From the NCBI RefSeq assembly GCF_018881595.1, contig NZ_JACVQA010000008.1:290061-354060 (forward strand): a stretch of 64,000 nucleotides of DNA, written 5' to 3'. The position numbers and the translations under genes are program-made. Below the pieces are notes generated by a model, which worked only from the letters and a program-made list of their open reading frames with translations, had not been told where the DNA came from and searched no databases. This document shows positions 28,620-36,958 of this stretch, piece after piece (position 1 is the first letter of the stretch; every line of letters begins with the position of its first letter). This DNA is from Polynucleobacter sp. UK-Gri1-W3. GTDB taxonomy: Bacteria > Pseudomonadota > Gammaproteobacteria > Burkholderiales > Burkholderiaceae.

Positions 28620-28664
28620 CTTCTAAGGCGTAGGTCGCACGTTCGAATCGTGCTGGGCAGGCCA
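28620..28664 (+). repeat. Displaced tRNA-Arg 3' fragment, copy C
   Basis: 45 bases identical to 13427-13471. It has the conserved left arm but no right arm: what follows is the MNT/HEPN unit. Forms the left border of that unit. Confidence 0.92.
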
Positions 28665-28738
28665 AAAAGCTCAGTTCATACCCCTGTTTACTATGTATCT
28701 GTTGCTCAGATACCTATTTCTTAGCATAATTGAACATT

Positions 28739-29083
28739 ATGAATGTAGCCATGATTGATATAGCCACCCAAAATGCAGCTCACGCATTTATGGAAAAAAT
28801 TGCTCATCATTACGATGTCAGCAAAGTTTTTTTGTTTGGCAGTCGTGCTCGCAATACGCACCAAAGTGAGAGTGATGCTGATATTGCTATTTTATTGCGA
28901 GGCAAACCGGGCCGCTTTATGGATACTAAGTTAGCGATGGATGATCTGGCCTATGATGTTCTATTGGACTCCGGCATTCGCATTCAGCCTCTACCTATTT
29001 GGCAAGAGGAGTGGGATCACCCAGAAAATTACTCCAATCCCAGTCTTTTAAGGAATATTCAAAATGAAGGTATTGTTCTTTGA
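28739..29083 (+). CDS. MNT-type nucleotidyltransferase antitoxin
   Basis: 114 residues with the minimal nucleotidyltransferase signature FGSRARN...SDADIAI (GS-x-AR and D-x-D). In MNT/HEPN modules the nucleotidyltransferase AMPylates or otherwise neutralises the HEPN ribonuclease. I use ATG 28739; TTG 28730 and ATG 28751 are alternatives. The stop TGA overlaps the TTG start of the HEPN gene. The pair alone fills the space between tRNA fragments C and D. Confidence 0.88.
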   Translation: MNVAMIDIATQNAAHAFMEKIAHHYDVSKVFLFGSRARNTHQSESDADIAILLRGKPGRFMDTKLAMDDLAYDVLLDSGIRIQPLPIWQEEWDHPENYSNPSLLRNIQNEGIVL

Positions 29084-29460
29084 GGGCGAAAGAACTTTTT
29101 ACTAAAGCTCAAACCGCAGCAACTTCAGCTCGAATTTTGTTAAATGCTGGGGATGTTGATGGTGCTTGTAACCGTGCTTATTACGCGATGTTTGATGCTG
29201 CGAGGGCAGCTCTTTTGGCATCTGGTGTCGGCGAGTCAGCAGTCAATACGAAAACCCATAGCGGCCTAATCTCAAAATTTAGTCTTGAGCTTGTTAAATC
29301 TGGTCAAGTTTCCGTAGAGCTTGGCAAGTCCCTAAACAAGGTTGAGGATCTTCGATTGATGGCGGACTATAAGGGCGACTGCATTTCAGAAGAAGATGCC
29401 ACTTGGGCAGTTAATCAGGCCGATAAATTTGTTGAAGCCTTGTGCGCCAAATTTAGCTAA
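29080..29460 (+). CDS. HEPN-domain toxin (UPF0332-like)
   Basis: 126 residues, all helical. NRAYYAMFDAARAALL and KTHSGLISKFSLELVKSG followed by KVEDLRLMADY are the marks of UPF0332/HEPN proteins, many of which are ribonucleases using an R-x4-6-H motif; here the motif is not in its classic form, so activity is uncertain. The start is TTG, coupled to the antitoxin stop. Its own TAA stop lies inside tRNA fragment D (CTAAGGCG), so the gene ends exactly at the recombination core. Confidence 0.82.
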   Translation: MRAKELFTKAQTAATSARILLNAGDVDGACNRAYYAMFDAARAALLASGVGESAVNTKTHSGLISKFSLELVKSGQVSVELGKSLNKVEDLRLMADYKGDCISEEDATWAVNQADKFVEALCAKFS

Positions 29461-29498
29461 GGCGTAGGTCGCACGTTCGAATCGTGCTGGGCAGGCCA
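29457..29498 (+). repeat. Displaced tRNA-Arg 3' fragment, copy D
   Basis: 42 bases identical to 13430-13471. Unlike B, C and E it lacks the conserved left arm (its left neighbour is the HEPN gene) but has the right arm. Together with C it brackets the MNT/HEPN unit. Confidence 0.92.
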
Positions 29499-29904
29499 AA
29501 TCCTCCTAATTTAATGAAGTTTCAGGCTTATCTATTGGCTCGATTGTGGCTAATCATGGATGAGCTTGGCCGGCGTAGAGACTTACCTTGGTCTAGCGTT
29601 AGGGGTCTGGCCAACTATGGGCAACTTAGACAAAATTTTGACCCTGGTGATCTAGTGTCGGTTTGACCCGACTATGCAGTGTCTCTCGGCGCAACGGTCA
29701 GGGTGGCTCTTATGGGGTGGCTTGCTGACGTTGAATTTGGGTGATTGGTGGTGGCAGAGAATGGCAAGATTCGGACGTTTCTAAGACTCCGAGACTTCAA
29801 GCTAGGTAATTTTTTTGAAAAATTACTGAAAGACACTAAGTTGCTCACAAATCCCCCGGCTGACATCGAAAATCTAATGGAAGCTCAATTACTATATTAG
29901 TTCA
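29499..29904. other. Non-coding right arm of site D
   Basis: No gene supported. Shares order and blocks with the right arms of B and E: a TTTCAGGC...ATTGGCTCGATT segment, TTTTGACCCT, a family-1 palindrome GTCGGTTTGACCCGAC at 29657-29672, a decayed family-2 element near 29679, ACGGTCAGGGTGGCT and GGCAGAGAA. The final ~100 bases lead to the sensor kinase and should hold its promoter. Confidence 0.7.
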
Positions 29905-31371
29905 ATGCAAAACATACTGTCTGCCGATTTTTATCTTTTTGGGCTCATCTTATTGGGTTCAGTCATTTGCTCGTATTCGTTTCTTGTTGCTGAGAAGCCG
30001 ATCCCGAATCTGATTAAGTTTTGGGCTGTATCAGCCTTATTTGCTATCGCGCAATACTTAATATCAGGATATGCGACTCAATACTCCACCTCAAGTTTTA
30101 ACTTTGGACTTAAAGCTTTTGACTTTTCCAATATATTTCACATTACTTCGGTAGTTTTTCAAACCTTATTTTGCTATTCGCTACTTACTACTTTTCCAAG
30201 AAAAAAAGTAGCGATTGTTTCAGTGAGTTTAATTTTATTTGGGGCTCAATTTCTAGTAATACACCAGCTTGGCTATATTTCTTTAGCAGCTTTTGAAGTA
30301 GCTTTTCTAATACCAGCTTTTCAGACGTTACAAATTTTATTATTAGTGAAGTGTCAAAATAAAGAAAAATCAACACAACTAAGATTATTGCTTATTTTCA
30401 CTTCAATAGAATTAATTTTGGCATGTATTAGGCTAGCGGTTGTGAGTTGGAGGGTAATTTTTTTGAACGATGCTCCAACGGTCATGAATTTTGATGAAAT
30501 ACCATTCGCCTATATTGTTATAGCAACAGTAAGTATGTTTTTTAACGTGCTTTCATACCTTGCTATGTTGGGTTACTGGGCTGAAAGAGCGATTCATAGC
30601 AAGATTCAGGTTGGTAGTGAAAATAGCCGTATTCTTCAGTTGCTTTCAGAGCGAGATCAGTTAATCAATTCCCTATCAAGAGCCAATAAAACTGCGATAA
30701 CTGGGGCATTGTCTGCATCACTGGCGCATGAACTCAATCAACCATTAGGCGCTATAAAGCTGGGAATACAGTTGCTTAAAACTTTATTTGATAAAAGCGC
30801 TACTTCCCCGATGGCGGAGCAAGTCATGCAGGATATTGAAAATGAAAATCAACGAGCCACCGACCTAATAAAAACTCTACGTTCAATATTTGTTGATGGC
30901 GGAATTGAAAAAAAACAGATCCTACTAGATGACCTGTTGCGTTCTGTTGGCGTGTTGTATAAAACGAAGTTTTTAGAGGATCGCATACAAATACAGTATT
31001 CACTAGCTGCCTCAATCCCAATTAATGGTAATAGTCTTGAATTACATCAAGTTATTGTTAATTTGATGAATAACTCTATTGATGCATTTGAGAGCAGCAA
31101 AACATTAGCGCCTCAATTGGTTATTCAAACGACTCAAAATGATCAATACCTACAATTATCAATTGCAGATAACGGACCAGGAGTTCCCGAGACACAAGTT
31201 AGTGAGATGTTTGAATTGATTAAAACATCCAATAAAAAGGAGGGGATGGGCTTAGGGCTTTGGCTTGTTAAATTTATTATTGAGCGTCACGGCGGAACAA
31301 TTTCATACAAAAGATCACAGTATGGTGGAGCTCAATTTGATATCGCTTTACCGATGATTTCTAATGGGTGA
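29905..31371 (+). CDS. Membrane sensor histidine kinase
   Basis: 488 residues. The first ~235 hold about seven hydrophobic segments with little outside the membrane, suggesting the signal is sensed in or at the bilayer. The kinase core is intact: H-box SLAHELNQPLGAIK (His near residue 276), N-box HQVIVNLMNNSIDAF, G1 IADNGPGVP, G2 GMGLGLWLVKFIIERHGG. The NtrB/FixL-like H-box fits the FixJ-type regulator encoded next. A palindromic operator lies between the two genes. Confidence 0.88.
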   Translation: MQNILSADFYLFGLILLGSVICSYSFLVAEKPIPNLIKFWAVSALFAIAQYLISGYATQYSTSSFNFGLKAFDFSNIFHITSVVFQTLFCYSLLTTFPRKKVAIVSVSLILFGAQFLVIHQLGYISLAAFEVAFLIPAFQTLQILLLVKCQNKEKSTQLRLLLIFTSIELILACIRLAVVSWRVIFLNDAPTVMNFDEIPFAYIVIATVSMFFNVLSYLAMLGYWAERAIHSKIQVGSENSRILQLLSERDQLINSLSRANKTAITGALSASLAHELNQPLGAIKLGIQLLKTLFDKSATSPMAEQVMQDIENENQRATDLIKTLRSIFVDGGIEKKQILLDDLLRSVGVLYKTKFLEDRIQIQYSLAASIPINGNSLELHQVIVNLMNNSIDAFESSKTLAPQLVIQTTQNDQYLQLSIADNGPGVPETQVSEMFELIKTSNKKEGMGLGLWLVKFIIERHGGTISYKRSQYGGAQFDIALPMISNG

Positions 31372-31434
31372 TTAGGAGGGCGGATTGCCATATCAGCGTA
31401 CCCCTGCAAAATAAGGCAATACCGTTATATTAAA

Positions 31435-31450
31435 ACTCACGATCGTGAGT
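31435..31450. promoter_or_regulatory. Palindromic operator before the response regulator
   Basis: ACTCACGATCGTGAGT, a perfect 16-base palindrome ending 55 bases before the regulator ATG. A near-identical copy (15 of 16) is at 32158-32173 before the efflux genes. Best read as the binding site of the FixJ-type regulator (inference). Confidence 0.6.
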
Positions 31451-31505
31451 TTCTATGGAATTCACCTTTTGGCAAAATTAACTGCCCATTATCTTTTTAC
31501 ATAAT

Positions 31506-32153
31506 ATGCCCACAAATACAGCTTTAAATAGCCAGGCTCAGAGTTCTAAGGCGGAGCATGTCTTCGTTATCGAAGATGATGATGGCATGCGTCACACCAT
31601 TCAGGTGACTTTAGAGCTTCTGGGTTACGTCGTTCATGCTTTTAGAGACCCAAGACAGTTTTTAGCCATTGATTTCCTTGAGGCTCCGGCAGTTGTCGTT
31701 ACGGACATGAGAATGCTAAGCATGAGTGGAATTGAGTTGCAGGCTGAACTTTTGGCAAGAGGTCAAAATATCCCAATCATATTTGTTAGCGGTCAGAGCT
31801 CCTTAGATCAAGGACTTATGGCCATGAAGCAGGGCGCACTTGAATTTTTGGTAAAGCCATTTAGCCGCGAAGAGTTGATAAAAGCAGTTGTTAAGGGAAT
31901 TGCTCAGGATATAGAGAGGTTGCAAGCCTTGAATAGAAACGAGAAGGTTGCGCTTCTTTTAAAAACTTTGACAAAAAGTGAGCTTGAAGTATTCAAGCTC
32001 TTGGAAAAAGGCTTTAATAATCAAGAGATAGTTCAAGCAACCGGCTTGACTTTATATACGGCAAAAAACTACAAAGCCAAAGTCATGCAAAAACTGGGTA
32101 TTAAGTCCCTTGCCGAGCTACTACGTCTTAAAGAATCTCCGTTAAATATATAG
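31506..32153 (+). CDS. FixJ-family response regulator
   Basis: 215 residues. Receiver domain: acidic pocket EDDD, phosphoacceptor Asp in VVTDMRML (about residue 71), Ser/Thr switch in FVSGQSS and Lys in FLVKPFS. The C-terminal LuxR-type helix-turn-helix is TKSELEVFKLLEKGFNNQEIV and TAKNYKAKVMQKLGI. Expected partner of the upstream kinase and regulator of the efflux cluster downstream. Matching palindromes before this gene and before 32242 suggest autoregulation plus control of the cluster. Confidence 0.9.
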   Translation: MPTNTALNSQAQSSKAEHVFVIEDDDGMRHTIQVTLELLGYVVHAFRDPRQFLAIDFLEAPAVVVTDMRMLSMSGIELQAELLARGQNIPIIFVSGQSSLDQGLMAMKQGALEFLVKPFSREELIKAVVKGIAQDIERLQALNRNEKVALLLKTLTKSELEVFKLLEKGFNNQEIVQATGLTLYTAKNYKAKVMQKLGIKSLAELLRLKESPLNI

Positions 32154-32180
32154 CAATACTCACGATCGAGAGTATTGCTA
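32151..32180. promoter_or_regulatory. Hairpin with second copy of the regulator palindrome
   Basis: Perfect 11-base arms TAGCAATACTC/GAGTATTGCTA starting at the regulator stop. The inner part, 32158-32173, reads ACTCACGATCGAGAGT, one base from the site at 31435. It lies 61 bases before the efflux gene start. No T-run, so operator is a better reading than terminator, though it may serve as both. Confidence 0.6.
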
Positions 32181-32241
32181 GCAAGGGATGTATTTGATAA
32201 TCATTTCAAATAAATCCGCTTTAGATGGCCTTTAAACGAGC

Positions 32242-33690
32242 ATGCTCTCTAAAATTATCTCGAAACACAGAATAATTTCTCTCTCGTCCATCGGCATTCT
32301 CCTTGGCGGTTGCATGATGTATGGTGATGGGACTCCGCCCGACGTCAAGATGCCAGAACAGTGGCCTGCAATTAAAAATTCTGCTCAAGAGAGGCCTCTA
32401 CCACTATATCCATGGTGGCAAGAGCTCAAAAGTGATGAATTAAATGAGCTAGTTAGTGAGAGCTTAAAAAACAATCGTCAAATACTCCAGTCTATTAATA
32501 GCATTGAGCAAGCTCAGGCTCAACTTGATACCGTCAAATTAGGTTGGCTTCCTTCCCTAAACTTCTTTGGGGGATCTATAAACGGCAATACGACTTTATT
32601 CTTTCAGGGATTATCTGTTCCTGTAGCTAATGTTGGCGGCTTTGTAGGCTTCTTGCCCACTTATGTAGTGAATTTGCTGCAACAGCCTGCAAGGCAAATG
32701 CAGGCTGGGCAAATACTTGAAGCTTCACAGGCGGATTACCTTGCGGTTAGAACGGTAATGATTGCCCAAGTGACAACTGCTTATGTGGCTGTATTAGTTA
32801 CTGAGCGCCAGACCCAGATACTGCAGGATATGCAGGAGTCTTTAAAAAAGCGTGCTCAAATCGCCTCTTCATTATCTGCAAGAGGGCTTGGTACCGAGTA
32901 CGGTCAAAACCAATTAGAGCTGGAGTTAAATGTCATTTCAGGGCAGCTCGCACAAAATAGTGCCAATCAACAAGCAGCACAAAATGCGCTTTTAATTCTG
33001 GTGGGCAGAGGAATTGGTCGAATTAAAACTAAGCAATCATTGGATCAAATGAATACGGATGTCCCCTCTCCAGGAAATATGCCGGCATCTGTAGTGTCTA
33101 CTAGACCAGATGTTGCTGCTGCAAGGGCAAGATTAGATGCGACAAACTATGGGGTGACCGCAACTGCTAGTTCACTCTTTCCATCTATTAGCTTAAATGC
33201 GCTAGTAACCAACATCAAAACTACACAAAATGGGTCTAACGCTAGCTCAAATGCTAATTTTCAGGCTGCATACGCTGCATTAGTGCTCGATCCTAAAATA
33301 ATCGGGGCAATTAGTTCTAGTAATGCGGTTTATAGATCGGCTGCCATTGCTTATGTTGATGTAGTTAATTCTGCATTACGTGAAACGGATGATGCGCTCT
33401 CAGCTTATGAGGCTCAAAGAGTAAAGCTAGGGCATGACACTGAAGCATTTGTTAAAGCTAAAAATAATTTGAAAATATCAGAGTCAATGTATCGGCAGGG
33501 TTTACTCTCTGAATCGCAATTTCTTGAAAATAAAGCCCAATATAACTTGGTAGATGCTGCAGTAACGCAGACAAAGCTTACTGAGTTAATTGCAATGGCT
33601 AAGTTATATCAAAGCATGGGCGGTGGATCAATTTATGAAGAACAAAATCTTGAAATATCTAACGGAAAAGTACGACCTACTCAAAAGTAA
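32242..33690 (+). CDS. NodT-type outer-membrane efflux lipoprotein
   Basis: 482 residues of the TolC/OprM family that forms the outer-membrane duct of tripartite pumps. Lipobox GILLGGC near residue 24, then the two OEP repeats (ELVSESLKNNRQILQSINSIEQAQAQL; STRPDVAAARARLDATNYGV). It overlaps the HlyD gene by 56 bases, so they are translated together. Partner of the HlyD adaptor and FUSC-type pump genes that follow; this set is usually linked to export of aromatic acids or drugs. Confidence 0.9.
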   Translation: MLSKIISKHRIISLSSIGILLGGCMMYGDGTPPDVKMPEQWPAIKNSAQERPLPLYPWWQELKSDELNELVSESLKNNRQILQSINSIEQAQAQLDTVKLGWLPSLNFFGGSINGNTTLFFQGLSVPVANVGGFVGFLPTYVVNLLQQPARQMQAGQILEASQADYLAVRTVMIAQVTTAYVAVLVTERQTQILQDMQESLKKRAQIASSLSARGLGTEYGQNQLELELNVISGQLAQNSANQQAAQNALLILVGRGIGRIKTKQSLDQMNTDVPSPGNMPASVVSTRPDVAAARARLDATNYGVTATASSLFPSISLNALVTNIKTTQNGSNASSNANFQAAYAALVLDPKIIGAISSSNAVYRSAAIAYVDVVNSALRETDDALSAYEAQRVKLGHDTEAFVKAKNNLKISESMYRQGLLSESQFLENKAQYNLVDAAVTQTKLTELIAMAKLYQSMGGGSIYEEQNLEISNGKVRPTQK

Positions 33691-34696
33691 ACTTGCCCAG
33701 CTCAATTTGCGTCAGAAATTGGGTAAGCTCAACTTTGCTACAGCAATCTTCGCCTTGGGTGGATTGCTTGCCATCGGATACTTTTTAACTTCTTTATTTA
33801 CATTAACTGACAATGCTTACATTGTCCGTATTCAAACGCCAGTTTCTTCGAAAGTGGCTGGATCAGTTGCTGAAGTTTTAGTGAAGAATGGGCAGGTAGT
33901 TAAGTCGGGAGATACTTTAGTAAAGCTAAATTCGGATAACTACAGATTACTCTTTGAGGCTGCAGATGCGCAATATGAAAAAGGCCTAACAAGTATTAAA
34001 GCTCTATCCAAGAAAGTTGATCTTACAAAGCACAACTTACAGGCAGCAAAAGAAAATTTAGAGATTCTTAAAAATCAGTACCGTCAAAAAAATCATCCTT
34101 CTGTCAAAGGCGGCATTCCACAAATTGAGCTCTCTGATTTGAAACATAAGATAGAGGCTCAATCTAATATCACCGCAGGGTTTGCAGATCAGCTGGAAAT
34201 AGATCAATACGAAGTTGAGATGGCTAAAAATAATTTGACAGTATTAAAGAGCGCCAGAGATCAGGCAGAAATTGTTTTAAATGATTCCACAATTAAGGCT
34301 CTTACGGATGGTCAAGTCCAAAATGTCTTTTTAGGTATTGGTAAAAATGTAGCGCCCGGAGAAACATTATTTACTCTAGTAAATAGCGGCAATGCATATG
34401 TCCAAGCAAATATTGAAGAAACGGATTTAGCTGGCGTAAAGCAGGGCGACAAAGTAACGGTATACCCAAGAATCTACTTTGGCAGCAAATCGTTCGAAGG
34501 GGTTGTTGTTAGCAACCCATTTGGTATTACAAGGCAGATTACCCAGCCCTTTACGGGCAATCAGATTATTGCCACAGAAAACAAATGGCTGTTGCTGCCC
34601 CAAAGACTCCCGGTAATTATTGAAATTACTAACGCTGATCCTAAGTATCCTCTTGAGAATGGAATGTCTGTGTATGTTCGTATACGCAGTCAGTAG
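33635..34696 (+). CDS. HlyD/EmrA-type membrane fusion protein
   Basis: 353 residues from the ATG at 33635, which has GGTGGA upstream (33590 gives an implausible longer start). One membrane anchor (ATAIFALGGLLAIGYFLTSLF), then biotinyl-lipoyl-like halves (NAYIVRIQTPVSSKVAGSVAEV; IKALTDGQVQNVFLGIGKNV) around a coiled coil, and a C-terminal beta-barrel. Similar to AaeA/EmrA adaptors. Overlaps both neighbours, showing a tight operon. Confidence 0.9.
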   Translation: MKNKILKYLTEKYDLLKSKLAQLNLRQKLGKLNFATAIFALGGLLAIGYFLTSLFTLTDNAYIVRIQTPVSSKVAGSVAEVLVKNGQVVKSGDTLVKLNSDNYRLLFEAADAQYEKGLTSIKALSKKVDLTKHNLQAAKENLEILKNQYRQKNHPSVKGGIPQIELSDLKHKIEAQSNITAGFADQLEIDQYEVEMAKNNLTVLKSARDQAEIVLNDSTIKALTDGQVQNVFLGIGKNVAPGETLFTLVNSGNAYVQANIEETDLAGVKQGDKVTVYPRIYFGSKSFEGVVVSNPFGITRQITQPFTGNQIIATENKWLLLPQRLPVIIEITNADPKYPLENGMSVYVRIRSQ

Positions 34697-35579
34697 CCCC
34701 CTATTTGATCGGGCAGATCCTTATTGGGTTTGCCGATTGTCAGCCCTAAAGGTAGCCTATGTTGGGGTTGTGCTTTTTATAGTCAATGCATTTTTTAAGT
34801 CGCCAACAGTTCCAGTATTGGAAATGCTAGTAACTGCCGTTGCAGTAGCGGCAACTGAATTGCCGCCAATGAATTCCCATAAGAAAAAGATCTTGGGATA
34901 CATAGGGATTGTCATACTTTGTGTAACTACCAACAGTATTTTTGGCTTGGTTTCATACTTTAAGTGGGGCTTATTGATCGGAGTAGGGGCATGGGCGCTC
35001 ATTCTTTACAGATTAATCGCTAAAGATGGATTAACTGCCAATGTAGTCGGGATTTTGATTTTGATTGGGATTGCTTCTCTTGAAGGAGATGTTGCAACAG
35101 ACCTTAATGGCGTTATAAATCACACTCTTTTCTATTTTGAATATGCTGCTGCGGGATTATTTGCTTTACTTCTTTTTCCAAATCTTCATGATCGGGTTAT
35201 CAAAAGTGCAGCGCTTCGCTTATTAGAGGCTGATCGCCAATTTATTGGGGGCGATTCAAATTTGAACAAGTTTGATAATCAGACCTTGATGAGCCTTCTG
35301 GCGATGCAAAACCAGGCTGAGCAAGTTCAGCCAGCCATCTATGGATTAATGCCATTCTTCAAGTCACTCCAGCTCCAGATCAGGGGTAATTCATTTGCTC
35401 AAAAAACACATGCCAAATCCACGCTAGAAGTGCTTGATGTAATTCATCGTTCTATCTGCCAATCACATGTAATAGAGCTAGATAAACTGGCTCAGGGCAC
35501 TGAGGTTTTGAGAGATGCCAAATTGGCCGCTACATTAAAAGATCTAGCTGAGTATTGGAATTCAAAATGCCTAGCCTAA
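34674..35579 (+). CDS. FUSC-like inner-membrane protein, first of a pair
   Basis: 301 residues from ATG 34674, which overlaps the end of the HlyD gene by 23 bases; a longer ORF from 34620 would overlap by 77. It has about six membrane segments in the first 190 residues, and a soluble helical C-terminus. Sequence is divergent, but position and topology fit half of an AaeB/FUSC-type pump, with the following gene as the other half. Possible aromatic-acid exporter (inference). Confidence 0.72.
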   Translation: MFVYAVSSPLFDRADPYWVCRLSALKVAYVGVVLFIVNAFFKSPTVPVLEMLVTAVAVAATELPPMNSHKKKILGYIGIVILCVTTNSIFGLVSYFKWGLLIGVGAWALILYRLIAKDGLTANVVGILILIGIASLEGDVATDLNGVINHTLFYFEYAAAGLFALLLFPNLHDRVIKSAALRLLEADRQFIGGDSNLNKFDNQTLMSLLAMQNQAEQVQPAIYGLMPFFKSLQLQIRGNSFAQKTHAKSTLEVLDVIHRSICQSHVIELDKLAQGTEVLRDAKLAATLKDLAEYWNSKCLA

Positions 35580-36430
35580 ATTTTAAAAATAGAATTTTGC
35601 AGGTCGTGGGGCTAATTGTTCTCTCACTTCTAGTTGCTCAAGTTTTGCAGTGGGATCAAGGATTATGGGTAGCAGTATCGGTAACTGCGATCATTGGACC
35701 CTTTAGCGCAAGTTTGACAATAGAAAAGTCCCGTAACCGAATTATTGGCACCATTGCTGGATTGCTAATAGCCACAGTTTTGGAAATATTCCTAAGATAT
35801 AACTATCAGCTTGTGTTTCTTGTGGGCATTATTTTGGCTTATGTGTTGGGGTTTGCTGTTCAGCAAAACTATCGTTACTTCATTATGGTTGTAACCGTGG
35901 CGATTTGTCTTAATTTTGAATATATGAATCTACCATTTACTTCTTTTGAGCCAATATCGTTTCTCATTGCACGTTTTATGGCTGTTTTAGCGGGCATCGC
36001 TTTATTTCTGTTTATTCAAAAATATGTATATGGAGTCCGTAATGCCAGAGTTGAGTTGGTAGAGTCGACTCAAAAAATTGCAGCTAGTATTTCCAAGAAT
36101 CTCTTGCAACTTAGCACTTTGGCAGGTATGGACGCAAAGTCTGGCATCGATCAGGCAATGGCGCTAAAAGCAGAGTCAGAATCTTTTGAAGAGTTACTCT
36201 CCGCTTCTGGGTATGGACTTGGCGGCCCATGTAATGAGCTGCGTGCTGCCAATAGGATTAATAGACTGCAACAAAGAGTGATATCGCTCCTTTTAGATCT
36301 CTCCTATGCCCAGCAGGAGCCTGTCGAATTGCAAGACAAAATAAAGTCTACGATTCAAAGAAGGGCGCTGAAGCTAAATAATGCCCTTAGCAAGTTCACT
36401 CAAATAACGTCTCTTAACTACAGAACATGA
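35567..36430 (+). CDS. FUSC-family inner-membrane protein, second of a pair
   Basis: 287 residues; ATG 35567 overlaps the preceding stop. Typical FUSC features: QWDQGLWVAVSVTAIIGPF, TIEKSRNRIIGTIAGLLIA, then several membrane segments and a cytoplasmic helical tail. AaeB-like pumps are single ~650-residue proteins, so two ~300-residue proteins make a plausible split version. Overlaps the channel gene by four bases. Confidence 0.78.
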   Translation: MPSLNFKNRILQVVGLIVLSLLVAQVLQWDQGLWVAVSVTAIIGPFSASLTIEKSRNRIIGTIAGLLIATVLEIFLRYNYQLVFLVGIILAYVLGFAVQQNYRYFIMVVTVAICLNFEYMNLPFTSFEPISFLIARFMAVLAGIALFLFIQKYVYGVRNARVELVESTQKIAASISKNLLQLSTLAGMDAKSGIDQAMALKAESESFEELLSASGYGLGGPCNELRAANRINRLQQRVISLLLDLSYAQQEPVELQDKIKSTIQRRALKLNNALSKFTQITSLNYRT

Positions 36431-36912
36431 CTAATTTTCAAAACCCACTCAAGCTGCTCACTTTTTATGCTGAGAATATCTTTGGCGGAGGTATTGATGT
36501 TTTTATGCTCAGCGCAATCCTCATTTTTGTTATTCATAGCTTTTTAGTACTTTCAATCACAAGAGGTTTCGGGCGCTTCATTACGGGAACCTCTGTAAGC
36601 TGGAAAGCAAGAGTAAGTTTTCTGCCTTACGCTTTTGTTATGTTTCTGATTGTGCTCACTCACATGATGGATCTGCTCTTTTATGCTTACATGTTAGATG
36701 GTATGGGCGTTTTTTCAGATCCGCTAGCTTCGTTCTATTTTGCCGGAGAGATGTATACCACCGTGGGATATGGAAATTATCAACTATCGCCTGAATGGCG
36801 TGGCCTACCCTTAGTTATAGCCTTTTCTGGAATTTTTGCAGTTTCTATCTCAGGCGCTGGGCTTTTTAATATGCTCCAGATTTTATTGGTTGAGCGTAAT
36901 AAAAATAAGTAA
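36427..36912 (+). CDS. Two-pore-segment ion channel, potassium-type filter
   Basis: 161 residues with about four hydrophobic segments. MYTTVGYGNYQLSPEW carries a TVGYG selectivity filter as in K+ channels (Ion_trans_2 family). No ligand-binding RCK domain is attached. The start overlaps the FUSC stop (ATGA), so it is translated with the efflux genes, an unusual partner. A role in balancing charge during anion export would fit but is inferred. Confidence 0.82.
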   Translation: MTNFQNPLKLLTFYAENIFGGGIDVFMLSAILIFVIHSFLVLSITRGFGRFITGTSVSWKARVSFLPYAFVMFLIVLTHMMDLLFYAYMLDGMGVFSDPLASFYFAGEMYTTVGYGNYQLSPEWRGLPLVIAFSGIFAVSISGAGLFNMLQILLVERNKNK

Positions 36913-36958
36913 GTTGCCAATCATTTTTCATTAAAAGTCGATATCTGAAAGTCATTAA

